Source: Acidisoma sp. PAMC 29798 (GTDB taxonomy: Bacteria > Pseudomonadota > Alphaproteobacteria > Acetobacterales > Acetobacteraceae). From it: 64,000 nt of DNA. Positions 43,865 through 53,247 of this stretch are shown piece after piece (position 1 is the first letter of the stretch; every line of letters begins with the position of its first letter). The notes beneath the pieces were generated by a model. That model had not been told where the DNA came from and did no database searches. It worked only from the letters and a program-made list of their open reading frames with translations. The position numbers and the translations under genes are program-made. The stretch spans positions 1,860,001-1,924,000 of the forward strand of contig NZ_CP126994.1 in the NCBI RefSeq assembly GCF_030252425.1. The letters run 5' to 3'.

Positions 43865-46800
43865 GTGAATGTTTCCGCGCCTTTCATCGCCCGGCCGATC
43901 GCGACCGCTCTGCTTGCGGTCGCGGTGCTGCTCGCCGGTCTGCTCGGCTATATGTCGCTGCCCGTATCGTCCCTGCCGGAGGTCGAGTTTCCGACCATCC
44001 AGGTGACGACGCAGCTCCCGGGCGCTGGGCCGGATACGATCGCCACCCTGATCACTGCACCTTTGGAACGCCAACTCGGTGAAATCCAAGGCGTGCAGGG
44101 CATGACCTCGACCAGTTCCGAAGGTCTCAGCCAGATCGTGCTGCAATTCGCGCTGACCCGCGACATCGATCTCGCCGCCCAGGACGTGCAGGCCGCCATC
44201 ACCGCCTCGGCCGGAACCTTGCCGACCTCGCTGCCCTATCCACCGATCTACGCCAAGGTGAACCCGGCGGATTCGCCGATCATCACCCTCGCCCTGATGT
44301 CGGACAGCGTTCCGCTCCAAACCATCGCCGACGCGACCTCGACCTTGCTGCAGCCCAAGCTCAGCCAGATTTCGGGCATCGGCCAGGTGACGGTGCTGGG
44401 TGGCCTACGTCAGGCCTTCCGCATCCAGGTCGATCCGGCCCGGCTCGCGGCCTATAGCCTGTCACTGGAAGACATTCGCACCGCCGTCGATAACGGCAAC
44501 CAGAACGGTTCCAAGGGCGGCTTTGACGGCCCCAACCAGTCCTTCACCCTGGCCGCCAACGACCAGTTGGAAACGGCGCAATCCTATTCCGATCTGGTGA
44601 TCGCCTGGCGCAACAGCGCCCCGGTGCATCTGCGCGATGTCGCGCATGTCGTCTCCGGGTTGGAGAACAGCCATACCGACGTGCGCTACAACGGCCATGA
44701 AGCGGTGGTGCTGTCGATCCAGCGGCAACCCGGCGCCAATATCGTCGCCACCGCCGATACCGTGAAGAAGATGCTGCCGACACTGGAGAAATCCCTGCCT
44801 GGCGGCGTCAAGATCACCCTCGTCAGCGACCGCACGACGACGATCCGCTCCTCAGTCTCGGATGTGCAGTTCACGCTCATCCTCAGCGTGATCCTCGTCG
44901 TGCTGGTGATCTACCTCTTCCTCGGCTCCATTCGGGCGACCATCATCCCCGGCGTCGCGCTGCCGCTGTCCCTGATCGGCACCTTCGGCGTGATGTATTT
45001 CCTTGGCTACGGCCTCGATAACCTGTCGCTCATGGCCCTGACGGTCGCGAGCGGTTTCGTGGTCGATGACGCCATCGTCATGATCGAGAATGTGGTGCGC
45101 TTTATCGAGGAAGGCGTGCCGCCGATGCAGGCCGCCTATCGCGGCGCCCGGCAGATCGGCTTCACCATCGTGTCGCTGACGGTGTCTTTGATCGCCGTCT
45201 TCATTCCGCTGCTGTTCATGTCCGGCGTTGTCGGCAAGCTGTTCCACGAATTCGCCGTCACCCTGTCGGTCGCCGTCATCGTCTCGGCCATCATCTCCCT
45301 CACGCTGACGCCCATGATGTGCGGCCGGCTGCTGCGCCCCGTCGTGAAGGAGCGTCAGGCATGGCCCGCGCGGATGACGGATGCGGGGTTTGGCCAGGTG
45401 CTGCGCTTCTATCGCGTCACGCTGCTCTGGGTGCTGCGCCGCCAGGCTCTGGTGCTGCTGATTTCCGCCGGCACGCTGGTCGGCACCGTGCTGCTGTATA
45501 TCGCCATCCCGAAAGGGTTTCTGCCCGAGCAGGACACAGGCTCCGTCATCGCCGTGACCGAGGCGACCCAGGCGATTTCCATTCCCGCCATGATCGCGCT
45601 TGAGAACAAGGCGGCCGATGCCTTCCGCCAAGTGAAGGGCGTCACAAACGTGACCTCCGTCGTCGGCACCGGCACGGTGAACGCGACACCCAATGTGGGC
45701 CAGATCACCATCACGCTGGCGCCCATCGGCAGCCGGCCGGGCGTGGATCGCATCGTGGACGACCTGCGCGATGCCGCGTCCAACATTCCAGGCCTCACGG
45801 TCTTTTACCGCCCGGTGCAGGACATTCAGCTGGGTACAAGCATCACGCGCACGGCCTATCAGTATGAACTGACGGATACCGACAAGACCGAGCTTGCCGC
45901 CTTCGTGCCCAAGCTGGTCGCCAAGCTATCCACGCTGCCGCAGATCGAACATGTCAGCAGCGACCAACAGAACGATGGTGGCGGCATCGCCATCACTGTC
46001 GATCGCGCCATGGCCATGCGCATCGGCGTGTCGATGCAGACGGTCGAAAACATTCTGTATGATGCCTTCGGGCAAAGGCAGATTTCGACGATCTTCGGCC
46101 AGACCAACCAGTATCGCGTGATCGAGGAAGTCGACCCCGCCTTCGCGACCAGTCCCGACCTGCTCTACACCCTGCGCTTTCCTGGCAATGCGACCAGTTC
46201 ATCGAACACGACGAGCACGACATCCTCCACCGCGTCCTCCAGCAGCACGACGGTCGGGTCCGGCAGTTCCAACACCGCCAGCACGACGACGACACCCACC
46301 ACCTCCAGCGTCACGGCGCAGATTCCGCTCAGCGCCTTCGCCACCATCACGCGGCAGAATTCGCCGCTGTCCATCAGTCATGACGAGCAGTTTCCCGCCG
46401 CCAGCATCGGCTTCGACCTGGCGCCCGGCGTCTCCCTCGGGCAGGCGGTCAATGCCATCGGCCAGGCGGAAACCGAACTCGACGTGCCGAGCACGATCAG
46501 CGGCAGTTACTCGGGTGACGCGGCGGAATTCCAAAGCTCTCTGGCATCCGAGCCCTGGCTGATCCTCGCCGCCATCGTGGTCATCTACATCGTGCTGGGC
46601 GTGCTCTACGAAAGCACCATCCACCCGATCACCATCCTGTCCACTCTGCCCTCGGCCGGCATCGGCGCCCTGCTCGCCCTCATGGTGACCGGCAACGACC
46701 TCTCGATCGTCGCTTTGGTCGGCGTCGTGCTTCTTATGGGCATCGTGAAGAAGAACGCGATCATGATGATCGATTTCGCGATCGAGGCGCAGCGTGGCGG

Positions 46801-47086
46801 TCGCCGGACCCCGGCCCAGGCCATCGAGCAGGCCTGCCTGCTGCGGTTCCGCCCGATCATGATGACCACCATGGCCGCCCTCCTCGGCGCCTTGCCGCTC
46901 ATTATCGAAGGCGGCGCAGGCGCGGAGTTGCGGCGCCCCTTGGGCATCACCATCGTTGGCGGACTGATCCTGAGCCAGCTTCTGACGCTGTACACGACGC
47001 CGGTGATCTACCTCGCGATGGAGCGTCTGCGCCGCGATCCGCGCCGCCGCAGCACTGCCAGCGCCGCGCCGCGCCCGGCGGCCTAG
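43865..47086 (+). CDS. RND multidrug efflux permease, first of a tandem pair (MdtB/MdtC-like)
   Basis: This 1073-residue RND protein has 12 TM helices in two repeats with large periplasmic loops. Signatures include ARPIATALLAVAVLLAGLLGYMSLPVSSLPEVEFPTI, the TM4 proton-relay ASGFVVDDAIVMIENVVR and the second-half VLLMGIVKKNAIMMIDFAI. A Ser/Thr-only stretch of about 40 residues (from SSSNTTSTTSSTASSSSTTV, DNA about 46190-46320) is inserted in the second periplasmic loop and is not in typical MdtB/C. The start is GTG 43865, 2 nt after the adaptor stop. Confidence 0.93.
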   Translation: MNVSAPFIARPIATALLAVAVLLAGLLGYMSLPVSSLPEVEFPTIQVTTQLPGAGPDTIATLITAPLERQLGEIQGVQGMTSTSSEGLSQIVLQFALTRDIDLAAQDVQAAITASAGTLPTSLPYPPIYAKVNPADSPIITLALMSDSVPLQTIADATSTLLQPKLSQISGIGQVTVLGGLRQAFRIQVDPARLAAYSLSLEDIRTAVDNGNQNGSKGGFDGPNQSFTLAANDQLETAQSYSDLVIAWRNSAPVHLRDVAHVVSGLENSHTDVRYNGHEAVVLSIQRQPGANIVATADTVKKMLPTLEKSLPGGVKITLVSDRTTTIRSSVSDVQFTLILSVILVVLVIYLFLGSIRATIIPGVALPLSLIGTFGVMYFLGYGLDNLSLMALTVASGFVVDDAIVMIENVVRFIEEGVPPMQAAYRGARQIGFTIVSLTVSLIAVFIPLLFMSGVVGKLFHEFAVTLSVAVIVSAIISLTLTPMMCGRLLRPVVKERQAWPARMTDAGFGQVLRFYRVTLLWVLRRQALVLLISAGTLVGTVLLYIAIPKGFLPEQDTGSVIAVTEATQAISIPAMIALENKAADAFRQVKGVTNVTSVVGTGTVNATPNVGQITITLAPIGSRPGVDRIVDDLRDAASNIPGLTVFYRPVQDIQLGTSITRTAYQYELTDTDKTELAAFVPKLVAKLSTLPQIEHVSSDQQNDGGGIAITVDRAMAMRIGVSMQTVENILYDAFGQRQISTIFGQTNQYRVIEEVDPAFATSPDLLYTLRFPGNATSSSNTTSTTSSTASSSSTTVGSGSSNTASTTTTPTTSSVTAQIPLSAFATITRQNSPLSISHDEQFPAASIGFDLAPGVSLGQAVNAIGQAETELDVPSTISGSYSGDAAEFQSSLASEPWLILAAIVVIYIVLGVLYESTIHPITILSTLPSAGIGALLALMVTGNDLSIVALVGVVLLMGIVKKNAIMMIDFAIEAQRGGRRTPAQAIEQACLLRFRPIMMTTMAALLGALPLIIEGGAGAELRRPLGITIVGGLILSQLLTLYTTPVIYLAMERLRRDPRRRSTASAAPRPAA

Positions 47087-47104
47087 AGCCGTCGCACCCG
47101 CCAT

Positions 47105-50100
47105 ATGTCGATTTCATCACCCTTCATCCGGCGTCCGGTCGGCACCATTCTGTTGGCGATCGGCCTGCTGCTGGCCGGCGCCGTCGCCTATAAGTTTCTG
47201 CCTGTCGCGTCCCTGCCCAACATGGACCTGCCGGCGATCGTGGTCTTCGCGAGCCGGCCGGGCGCGAGCCCCGAGACGATGGCGAATTCCATCGCGGCAC
47301 CGCTGGAGCGCCATCTCGGGCAGATCGCCGGGATCACAGAACTCACCTCGATCAATTCCACCGGCTCAAGCTCGATTATTTGCATCTTCGATGTCGATCG
47401 CAACGTCGATGCCGCGGCAGGCGATGTGCAGGCGGCGATTAACGCAGCCGAGGCTGATCTGCCCGCCGATCTTCCCAGTGCGCCCTACTACCGCAAGTTC
47501 AATCCGTCTGACGCGCCGGTCCTGACGATCGCGCTCACGTCCGATACGCTGTCGACGTCCCAAATCTTCGATGCCGTCGATACCATCCTGGTGCAGCGCC
47601 TGTCCCAGGCCGAGGGTGTCGCCAATATCGATGAAAGCGGCGCCGACAAGCCGGCCGTGCGCGTGCAGCTCGACCCGACCGCCGTGGCTCTGTCCGGCCT
47701 CTCTGCCCAGGACATCGATACCATCATCAGCGACGCCAATGTCGTCCAGCCCATCGGCAGCATCCAAGGGCCGGAGCGGGCCTCCACCCTGATGGTCAAC
47801 GGACAACTGAAGACCGCGGTCGAATACCGCAACCTCGTCGTCACGGCGGGGAAATCGGGCGTGCTACGCCTGGGTGACCTCGGCCACGTCATCGATAGTG
47901 TCGCCACGCTGCGGCTCGCCGCCTGGGACGGCAAGAAGGCCGCCATCCTGCTCAACGTCACCAAGCAGCCCGGCGCTAACGTCATCAAGACGGTCGATGG
48001 CGTTAAGACCCTATTGCCCGAGATCCTGAAGCTGATGCCGAGTGGCATTCACACCACCATCCTCGCCGACCGCACGACCACGATCCGCGCCAGCGTCAAT
48101 GACGTGCAGTACACGCTTCTCCTCACGGTCGTGCTGGTTCTCGCCGTGGTCTTCGTGTTTCTGCGCCGTACTGTGATGACGATCGCGGCCGGCGTCACCA
48201 TTCCGCTGTCGCTGGCCGGCACGCTTGCTGGCATGTGGCTGCTGGGCTTCACCATCGACAACTTCTCGCTCCTCGCCCTCACGATCTCCGTGGGCTTCGT
48301 CGTCGATGACGCCATCGTCATGATCGAGAATATCCACGCCCATATCGAACGCGGCATGTCGCCGATGCGGGCGGCGCTGCGCGGGTCCCGCCAGATCGGC
48401 TTTACGGTGATGTCGATCACCATTTCCCTGGTCGCCGTGTTTGGTCCGCTGATCTTCATGCCCGGCATCATGGGACGCATGTTCCATGAATTCTCGGTCA
48501 CGCTCGTCATGTCCGTCACCATCTCGGCCGTGGTGTCCCTCACCGTCACGCCGATGATCTGCGGTTGGTTCCTGCGGGCGGAGGTTCATGATCGTTCCCG
48601 CGCGCCGCATAAGCGCCTCGGCCGCCGCCTTGGTATCTGGTTCGAACTTGGCTTTCGCGCCGTGCTGCGCGGCTACGGACGCAGCCTGGGATGGGTGCTC
48701 CGCCATCGCATCCTGATGAATCTGGTGACGCTCGGCACCGTTGTTCTCACCGTGTGGCTGTATGTCATCGTGCCGAAGGGCTTCCTGCCCAATGAGGATA
48801 CCGGCCTCCTGCAAGGCCAGACCACGGCGTCGCCCGACATTTCGTTCCGCGCCATGGAGGTATTGCAGCGGCGTGTGGTCAATGTGCTGCTCAAGGACCC
48901 CGCCATCGCCGAAGTCGGCTCGCGGATCGGCGTCGCGAGCGGCTTCGCCTCCCTCAATCGCGGCAACCTCTATATCGCCCTGAAACCGATGAGCGAACGG
49001 CATGTCTCGTCAGACGTCGTCATCGCCCGCCTGCGCAAACCCTTGGCAGGCATCGCGGGTATCCAGACATTTCTGATGGCGGAGCAGGATCTGCGCACCG
49101 GCGGCCGGCAAAGTGCGAGCGATTACGACTTCGTTCTGAGCGGCGACAATCTGGCGGAGTTGCAGCTCTGGGCGCAGAAACTTGAAGACAAGCTCAAGAC
49201 TATCCCGCAATTGGTCGATATTTCCAGTGACCAGGATCGTGCCGGCCCGGCAGCCAGTGTGGTGGTCGATCGCAGCGCCGCGTCGCGCTTGAACGTCTCC
49301 TTGGCCGACATCGACCAAGCCTTGAACAATGGCTATGCGCAGCGCCAGATTTCGACGATCTACGAGCAGCGCAACCAGTACAAGGTCGTGCTGGAGGCCT
49401 TGCCGGGCCTCCAACTCGACCCGTCACAGCTAGACCGCGTCTATGTCGGCAGCGACACCGGAAAGCAGGTGCCTCTCTCCGCCGTCGCACGGTTCGAGCG
49501 TGGCAGCGCGCCTTTGACGGTGCGTCATGAGGGTCAGTTCCCGGAAGCGACTGTCAGCTTCAGCCTCAAACCCGGCTCGCCGCTCAGCGCTGGCACCACG
49601 CTGGTGCAACAGGCGGTGCAGGACATCTTCATGCCCGGCGATATCCACACCGGCTTCGCCGGCAATGCGCAGATTTTCAAACAATCGGGATCGTCCGAGG
49701 TCATCCTGCTGCTCGCGGCACTCGGCGCGATCTACATCGTGCTCGGTGTACTCTATGAAAGTCTCACTCAGCCGCTGACGATCATCTCGACCCTGCCATC
49801 GGCGGGCGTCGGCGCGCTTCTCGCACTTCTGCTGACCAGCACGCCACTTTCGGTGATTGCCATCATTGGCATCTTCCTCCTCATGGGCATCGTCAAGAAG
49901 AACGCCATCATGCTGGTGGACTTCGCCCTCGATGCCGAGCGCACACGCAACCTGTCGCCCATCCAGGCGATCAAGGAAGCGAGCCTCGCGCGCTTCCGGC
50001 CGATCCTGATGACGACCTTGGCCGCACTTCTGGGGGCCGTGCCGCTCGCCTTCTCCTTCGGGATCGGGTGGGAGTATCGGCGCCCCCTCGGCATTGCCAT

Positions 50101-50188
50101 CATCGGCGGTCTGATCGTCTCCCAGCTTCTGACGCTCTACACGACGCCGGTCATTTATGTTGCACTGCAACGTAACCGCCAAAAGTAG
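47105..50188 (+). CDS. RND multidrug efflux permease, second of a tandem pair (MdtC-like)
   Basis: This 1027-residue RND transporter starts SSPFIRRPVGTILLAIGLLLAGAVAYKFLPVASLPNMDLPAI. It has the relay motif SVGFVVDDAIVMIENIHAH and FLLMGIVKKNAIMLVDFAL. Unlike the upstream copy it lacks the Ser/Thr insertion. In E. coli, MdtB and MdtC form a heterotrimer served by MdtA and TolC; the gene order here (nodT-mdtA-RND-RND) fits a similar pump. It is 18 nt downstream of the first permease. Confidence 0.93.
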   Translation: MSISSPFIRRPVGTILLAIGLLLAGAVAYKFLPVASLPNMDLPAIVVFASRPGASPETMANSIAAPLERHLGQIAGITELTSINSTGSSSIICIFDVDRNVDAAAGDVQAAINAAEADLPADLPSAPYYRKFNPSDAPVLTIALTSDTLSTSQIFDAVDTILVQRLSQAEGVANIDESGADKPAVRVQLDPTAVALSGLSAQDIDTIISDANVVQPIGSIQGPERASTLMVNGQLKTAVEYRNLVVTAGKSGVLRLGDLGHVIDSVATLRLAAWDGKKAAILLNVTKQPGANVIKTVDGVKTLLPEILKLMPSGIHTTILADRTTTIRASVNDVQYTLLLTVVLVLAVVFVFLRRTVMTIAAGVTIPLSLAGTLAGMWLLGFTIDNFSLLALTISVGFVVDDAIVMIENIHAHIERGMSPMRAALRGSRQIGFTVMSITISLVAVFGPLIFMPGIMGRMFHEFSVTLVMSVTISAVVSLTVTPMICGWFLRAEVHDRSRAPHKRLGRRLGIWFELGFRAVLRGYGRSLGWVLRHRILMNLVTLGTVVLTVWLYVIVPKGFLPNEDTGLLQGQTTASPDISFRAMEVLQRRVVNVLLKDPAIAEVGSRIGVASGFASLNRGNLYIALKPMSERHVSSDVVIARLRKPLAGIAGIQTFLMAEQDLRTGGRQSASDYDFVLSGDNLAELQLWAQKLEDKLKTIPQLVDISSDQDRAGPAASVVVDRSAASRLNVSLADIDQALNNGYAQRQISTIYEQRNQYKVVLEALPGLQLDPSQLDRVYVGSDTGKQVPLSAVARFERGSAPLTVRHEGQFPEATVSFSLKPGSPLSAGTTLVQQAVQDIFMPGDIHTGFAGNAQIFKQSGSSEVILLLAALGAIYIVLGVLYESLTQPLTIISTLPSAGVGALLALLLTSTPLSVIAIIGIFLLMGIVKKNAIMLVDFALDAERTRNLSPIQAIKEASLARFRPILMTTLAALLGAVPLAFSFGIGWEYRRPLGIAIIGGLIVSQLLTLYTTPVIYVALQRNRQK

Positions 50189-50376
50189 CGAGGCGTGGAC
50201 AGCAGCTTTTCGCTGGTCGCCGCCATCGGGCGGATGTAGCATTCTAAGACAGGTGGTTGCACTGGAGCGCGTAATGCGCACATAGGTGGCCGATGTACCG
50301 GCGTGTGAAGCCGGATCGAACTGATCGCCGTCGAAGCGCCTAGCCCTGGCACTTCTCGGTGGGGAGGAGCGAGGCC

Positions 50377-51273
50377 ATGGACGCCGAAATAGATCCCTAT
50401 GTCACTGAGGAAGCCACCGCGAGCACGCGATCGCGCATGAGCGGCCTGCTGCGCGCGACGCAGGTGCTCGACCGATTGGTGGTAGAGGCCAAGGCGACCT
50501 CCGCCTATGACCTCGCAAAAGCCATCCGCGCGCCGGTTTCGACCATTTACGGCGTCGTCGATGCCCTGGTGCAGGCCGGCTTGCTGGAACGTGACGCCGC
50601 CGGCGCCGTGTGGTTCGGCAGCCGCATGTATCAATATGGCCTCGCCTATGGTCGCAATGTCGATCTGCTGCGCGAAGCGCGGGAGGAGATGCGGCGCCTG
50701 GCGCAGGAGCTGGGCGAGACGGTGCAGATCTGCGCCCGTCACGAAGGTTTCGTTGTCATCCAAGACATGGCGGAGGCGTCGCGCAACCTGCGCGTGTCCA
50801 GCCGTATCGGTGCGCGCGTTCCGATCAACTGGAGCGTGTCGGGCCGGTTCTTCCTAGCCCATCTGCCGCAGCATGAGCGGCTGGCGATCTTCCGCGAAAA
50901 CGCCGTGCCTTCCGCCACCGGCCGCGCGCCGCTGGACCCTGAGCAGTTCGTGGCCCTCAGCGACGAGGCGCGTCGCCTCGGCTATGCGAGCCAGTTGAGC
51001 GGCACGGATGAGGGCATTGCCTGTATCGCGGCGCCGATCACCAATGCTTCAGGGATCTGTGAGATGACGATCAGCATCATCATGCCGGAACTGCGCGTGC
51101 GTGAATCGCTGGAGCATTACGCAGGCGCGGTGCGCGGCGCCGCGGCGCGGATCGAATCGCGCGTTGGCTGGCGGCCCTTTGGGCCCCAGGCGGCCTTCCC
51201 CTCTCGCCAGACCGCGATGGCCGACGCGACCTTGCCGGACGGTCGTTTCGCCAATTACGAGGTCATGGCCTAA
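50377..51273 (+). CDS. IclR-family transcriptional regulator
   Basis: The winged helix (RATQVLDRLVVEAKATSAYDLAKAIRAPVSTIYGVVDALVQAGLLERDAAGAVWFGSRMYQYGLAY is its span) is followed by the IclR effector domain with LAQELGETVQICARHEGFVVIQDM, INWSVSGRFFLAHLP and the conserved GIACIAAPITNASG. It has 298 aa from ATG 50377, behind GGAGG. The regulated genes are not obvious; the gene stands alone between the RND operon and tRNA-Ser, separated from mdtC by 188 nt without any coding signal. Confidence 0.92.
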   Translation: MDAEIDPYVTEEATASTRSRMSGLLRATQVLDRLVVEAKATSAYDLAKAIRAPVSTIYGVVDALVQAGLLERDAAGAVWFGSRMYQYGLAYGRNVDLLREAREEMRRLAQELGETVQICARHEGFVVIQDMAEASRNLRVSSRIGARVPINWSVSGRFFLAHLPQHERLAIFRENAVPSATGRAPLDPEQFVALSDEARRLGYASQLSGTDEGIACIAAPITNASGICEMTISIIMPELRVRESLEHYAGAVRGAAARIESRVGWRPFGPQAAFPSRQTAMADATLPDGRFANYEVMA

Positions 51274-51331
51274 CCCGGTCTTCCGGGCGGTTGCAGCGGG
51301 CGGCGATCCTCCTTATAAGCCGCCGCCTGCG

Positions 51332-51423
<92 letters not shown>

Positions 51424-51474
51424 ATCCCTATCATGTGGTCGTAAAAAGACGGCGGACTGCGCAGCGCACTCCGC

Positions 51475-51837
51475 CTATTTACCCATCCCAACCGCCTTGG
51501 CGTAGCTGTCCGGCTTGAATCCAACGGTCAGGGCGCCGCCGATATCGAGCACCGGTCGCTTGATCATCGATGGCTGCGCCAGCATCAGGGCGATGGCGCG
51601 ACGCTCGTCCAGCCCCGCCTTCTCCGCCTCGGCGAGTCTGCGGAAGGTCGTGCCGGCGCGGTTCAGCAGCGTGTCCCACCCCACCTGCCGCGCCCAAAGC
51701 TCCAAAGTCGGCTGGTCGATCCCACTCACCTTATAATCATGGAAGGCGACGGAAACGTCATGCGCGTCCAACCAGGCGCGAGCCTTCTTCATCGTGTCGC
51801 AGGCCTTGATGCCGTATATCGTGACGGGTTTGGCCAT
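51475..51837 (-). CDS. ArsC/Spx-family thioredoxin-fold protein (YffB-like)
   Basis: The 120-residue protein begins VTIYGIKACDTMKKARAWLDAHDVSVAFHDYK, an ArsC-fold start with one cysteine in the active-site turn (CDTMKK). It ends PSMIKRPVLDIGGALTVGFKPDSY with the conserved Arg-Pro. YffB-type members are glutathione-dependent reductases of unknown substrate and usually do not reduce arsenate. ATG 51837 gives the normal length. It lies 4 nt downstream of the LLM gene on the same strand. Confidence 0.9.
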   Translation of the reverse strand: MAKPVTIYGIKACDTMKKARAWLDAHDVSVAFHDYKVSGIDQPTLELWARQVGWDTLLNRAGTTFRRLAEAEKAGLDERRAIALMLAQPSMIKRPVLDIGGALTVGFKPDSYAKAVGMGK

Positions 51838-51841
51838 TACC

Positions 51842-53158
51842 TCAGCCAAAGTGGTTCGCCGGTCGCGGCAGACCCAAATGGTCGCGCAACGTGGTCCCTT
51901 CATACGCTGTCCGGAAAATGCCCCGGCGCTGCAATTCCGGCACGACCATATCCACGAAGTCATCGAGCCCGGAGGGTACCGTCGGGAACATGATATTGAA
52001 GCCGTCGCAGGCCTCCGTCTCCAGCCATTGCTGCATCGTGTCTGCAATATCCTCGGCCGTGCCCACCATCTGCAACCCGCCGTGACCCCCGACCATGTCA
52101 GCGAGTTGCCGCACGGTGAGATTGTCCCGCCGCGCCAGGGCCACCAGCGTGTCTCGCCCGCTCTGGCTCGCATTCGAGGGCGGTATCTCCGGCAAAGGCG
52201 CATCCAGATCGAATTGCGCGGCATCGACGCCGAGGCGCATGGAGAGGTTCGGCAGGCTGCTATCCGGATGCACGAGGCTGTCGAGCAGCGCTTGCTTGTC
52301 CTGCGCCTCGGCCCGCGTACGTCCCACCGTCACCAGCGCACCCGGCAGGATCTTGAGATGCGCGGGCTCGCGGCCCTGCACGATCATGCGGGCCCTCATA
52401 TCGGCATAGAAGCGCTGCCCATCCTCTAGCGTTCGGCTGCTGGCGAAGATCACCTCCGCCGTTTCGGCCGCAAGTTGCCGTCCGGCTTCGGACGCGCCGG
52501 CCTGCACGATGACGGGATAGCCCTGGATGGGCCGCGCGATGTTCAGCGGACCCCGCACCGACAGATGCTCGCCTTTGTGATCGAGCACATGCAGCTTGTC
52601 GGGGTCGAAAAAGATGCCGGACTCCTGGTCGCGAATCCAGGCGTCATCGTCCCAACTGTCCCACAAGCCGGTGACGACGGCATAGAACTCGCGCGCCCGA
52701 CGATAGCGTTCGTCATGCTCGACATGCTCCGTCCGTCCGAAATTGAGCGCGGAATCGGGATTGGAGGTCGTGACGATATTCCAGCCGGCCCGGCCGCCGC
52801 TGATATGGTCCAGCGAGGCAAAGCGGCGGGCGATATGATAGGGCTCGTCGAAGGTCGTGGAGGCCGTCGCGATCAGGCCAATCCGCTCGGTCACCATGGC
52901 CAGCGCGGAGAGCAGGGTCAGCGGCTCGAAGGATGTCGCGGTCCCGCTGCGCTTCAGCGCCGACATGGGCATGTTCAGAACGCCGAGGTGATCCGCCATG
53001 AAGAAGGCGTCGAACCGCGCCCGCTCCAGCGTCTGGATGAAACGCACGAGATGCGTGAGGTTGAAATTCGCATCCGGATAGGCGCCGGGATACCGCCACC
53101 ATCCCGTATGGATGCCGACCGGGCGCATGAAGGCCCCAAGATGAAGCTGCTTTGTCAT
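51842..53158 (-). CDS. NtaA/SnaA/DszA-type flavin-dependent monooxygenase (LLM family)
   Basis: The 438-residue luciferase-like TIM barrel reads MTKQLHLGAFMRPVGIHTGWWRYPGA, FDAFFMADHLGVLNMP, RIGLIATASTTFDEPYHIARRFASLDHISGGRAGWNIVTTSNPDSALNFG and FEPLTLLSALAMVTERIG. All are typical of two-component FMNH2-dependent monooxygenases that act on sulfonates, chelators or heterocycles. No flavin reductase gene is adjacent. It lies upstream of the YffB-like gene and downstream of the D-aminoacylase on the minus strand. Confidence 0.9.
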   Translation of the reverse strand: MTKQLHLGAFMRPVGIHTGWWRYPGAYPDANFNLTHLVRFIQTLERARFDAFFMADHLGVLNMPMSALKRSGTATSFEPLTLLSALAMVTERIGLIATASTTFDEPYHIARRFASLDHISGGRAGWNIVTTSNPDSALNFGRTEHVEHDERYRRAREFYAVVTGLWDSWDDDAWIRDQESGIFFDPDKLHVLDHKGEHLSVRGPLNIARPIQGYPVIVQAGASEAGRQLAAETAEVIFASSRTLEDGQRFYADMRARMIVQGREPAHLKILPGALVTVGRTRAEAQDKQALLDSLVHPDSSLPNLSMRLGVDAAQFDLDAPLPEIPPSNASQSGRDTLVALARRDNLTVRQLADMVGGHGGLQMVGTAEDIADTMQQWLETEACDGFNIMFPTVPSGLDDFVDMVVPELQRRGIFRTAYEGTTLRDHLGLPRPANHFG

Positions 53159-53247
53159 GATCGGCTTTCCTGACCTTCAACGTACCTGCGGTGACGCCCT
53201 CGCACAGTTCCCCTCAATTCGATCTCAGTCAAATCGAGAATGCGGTC

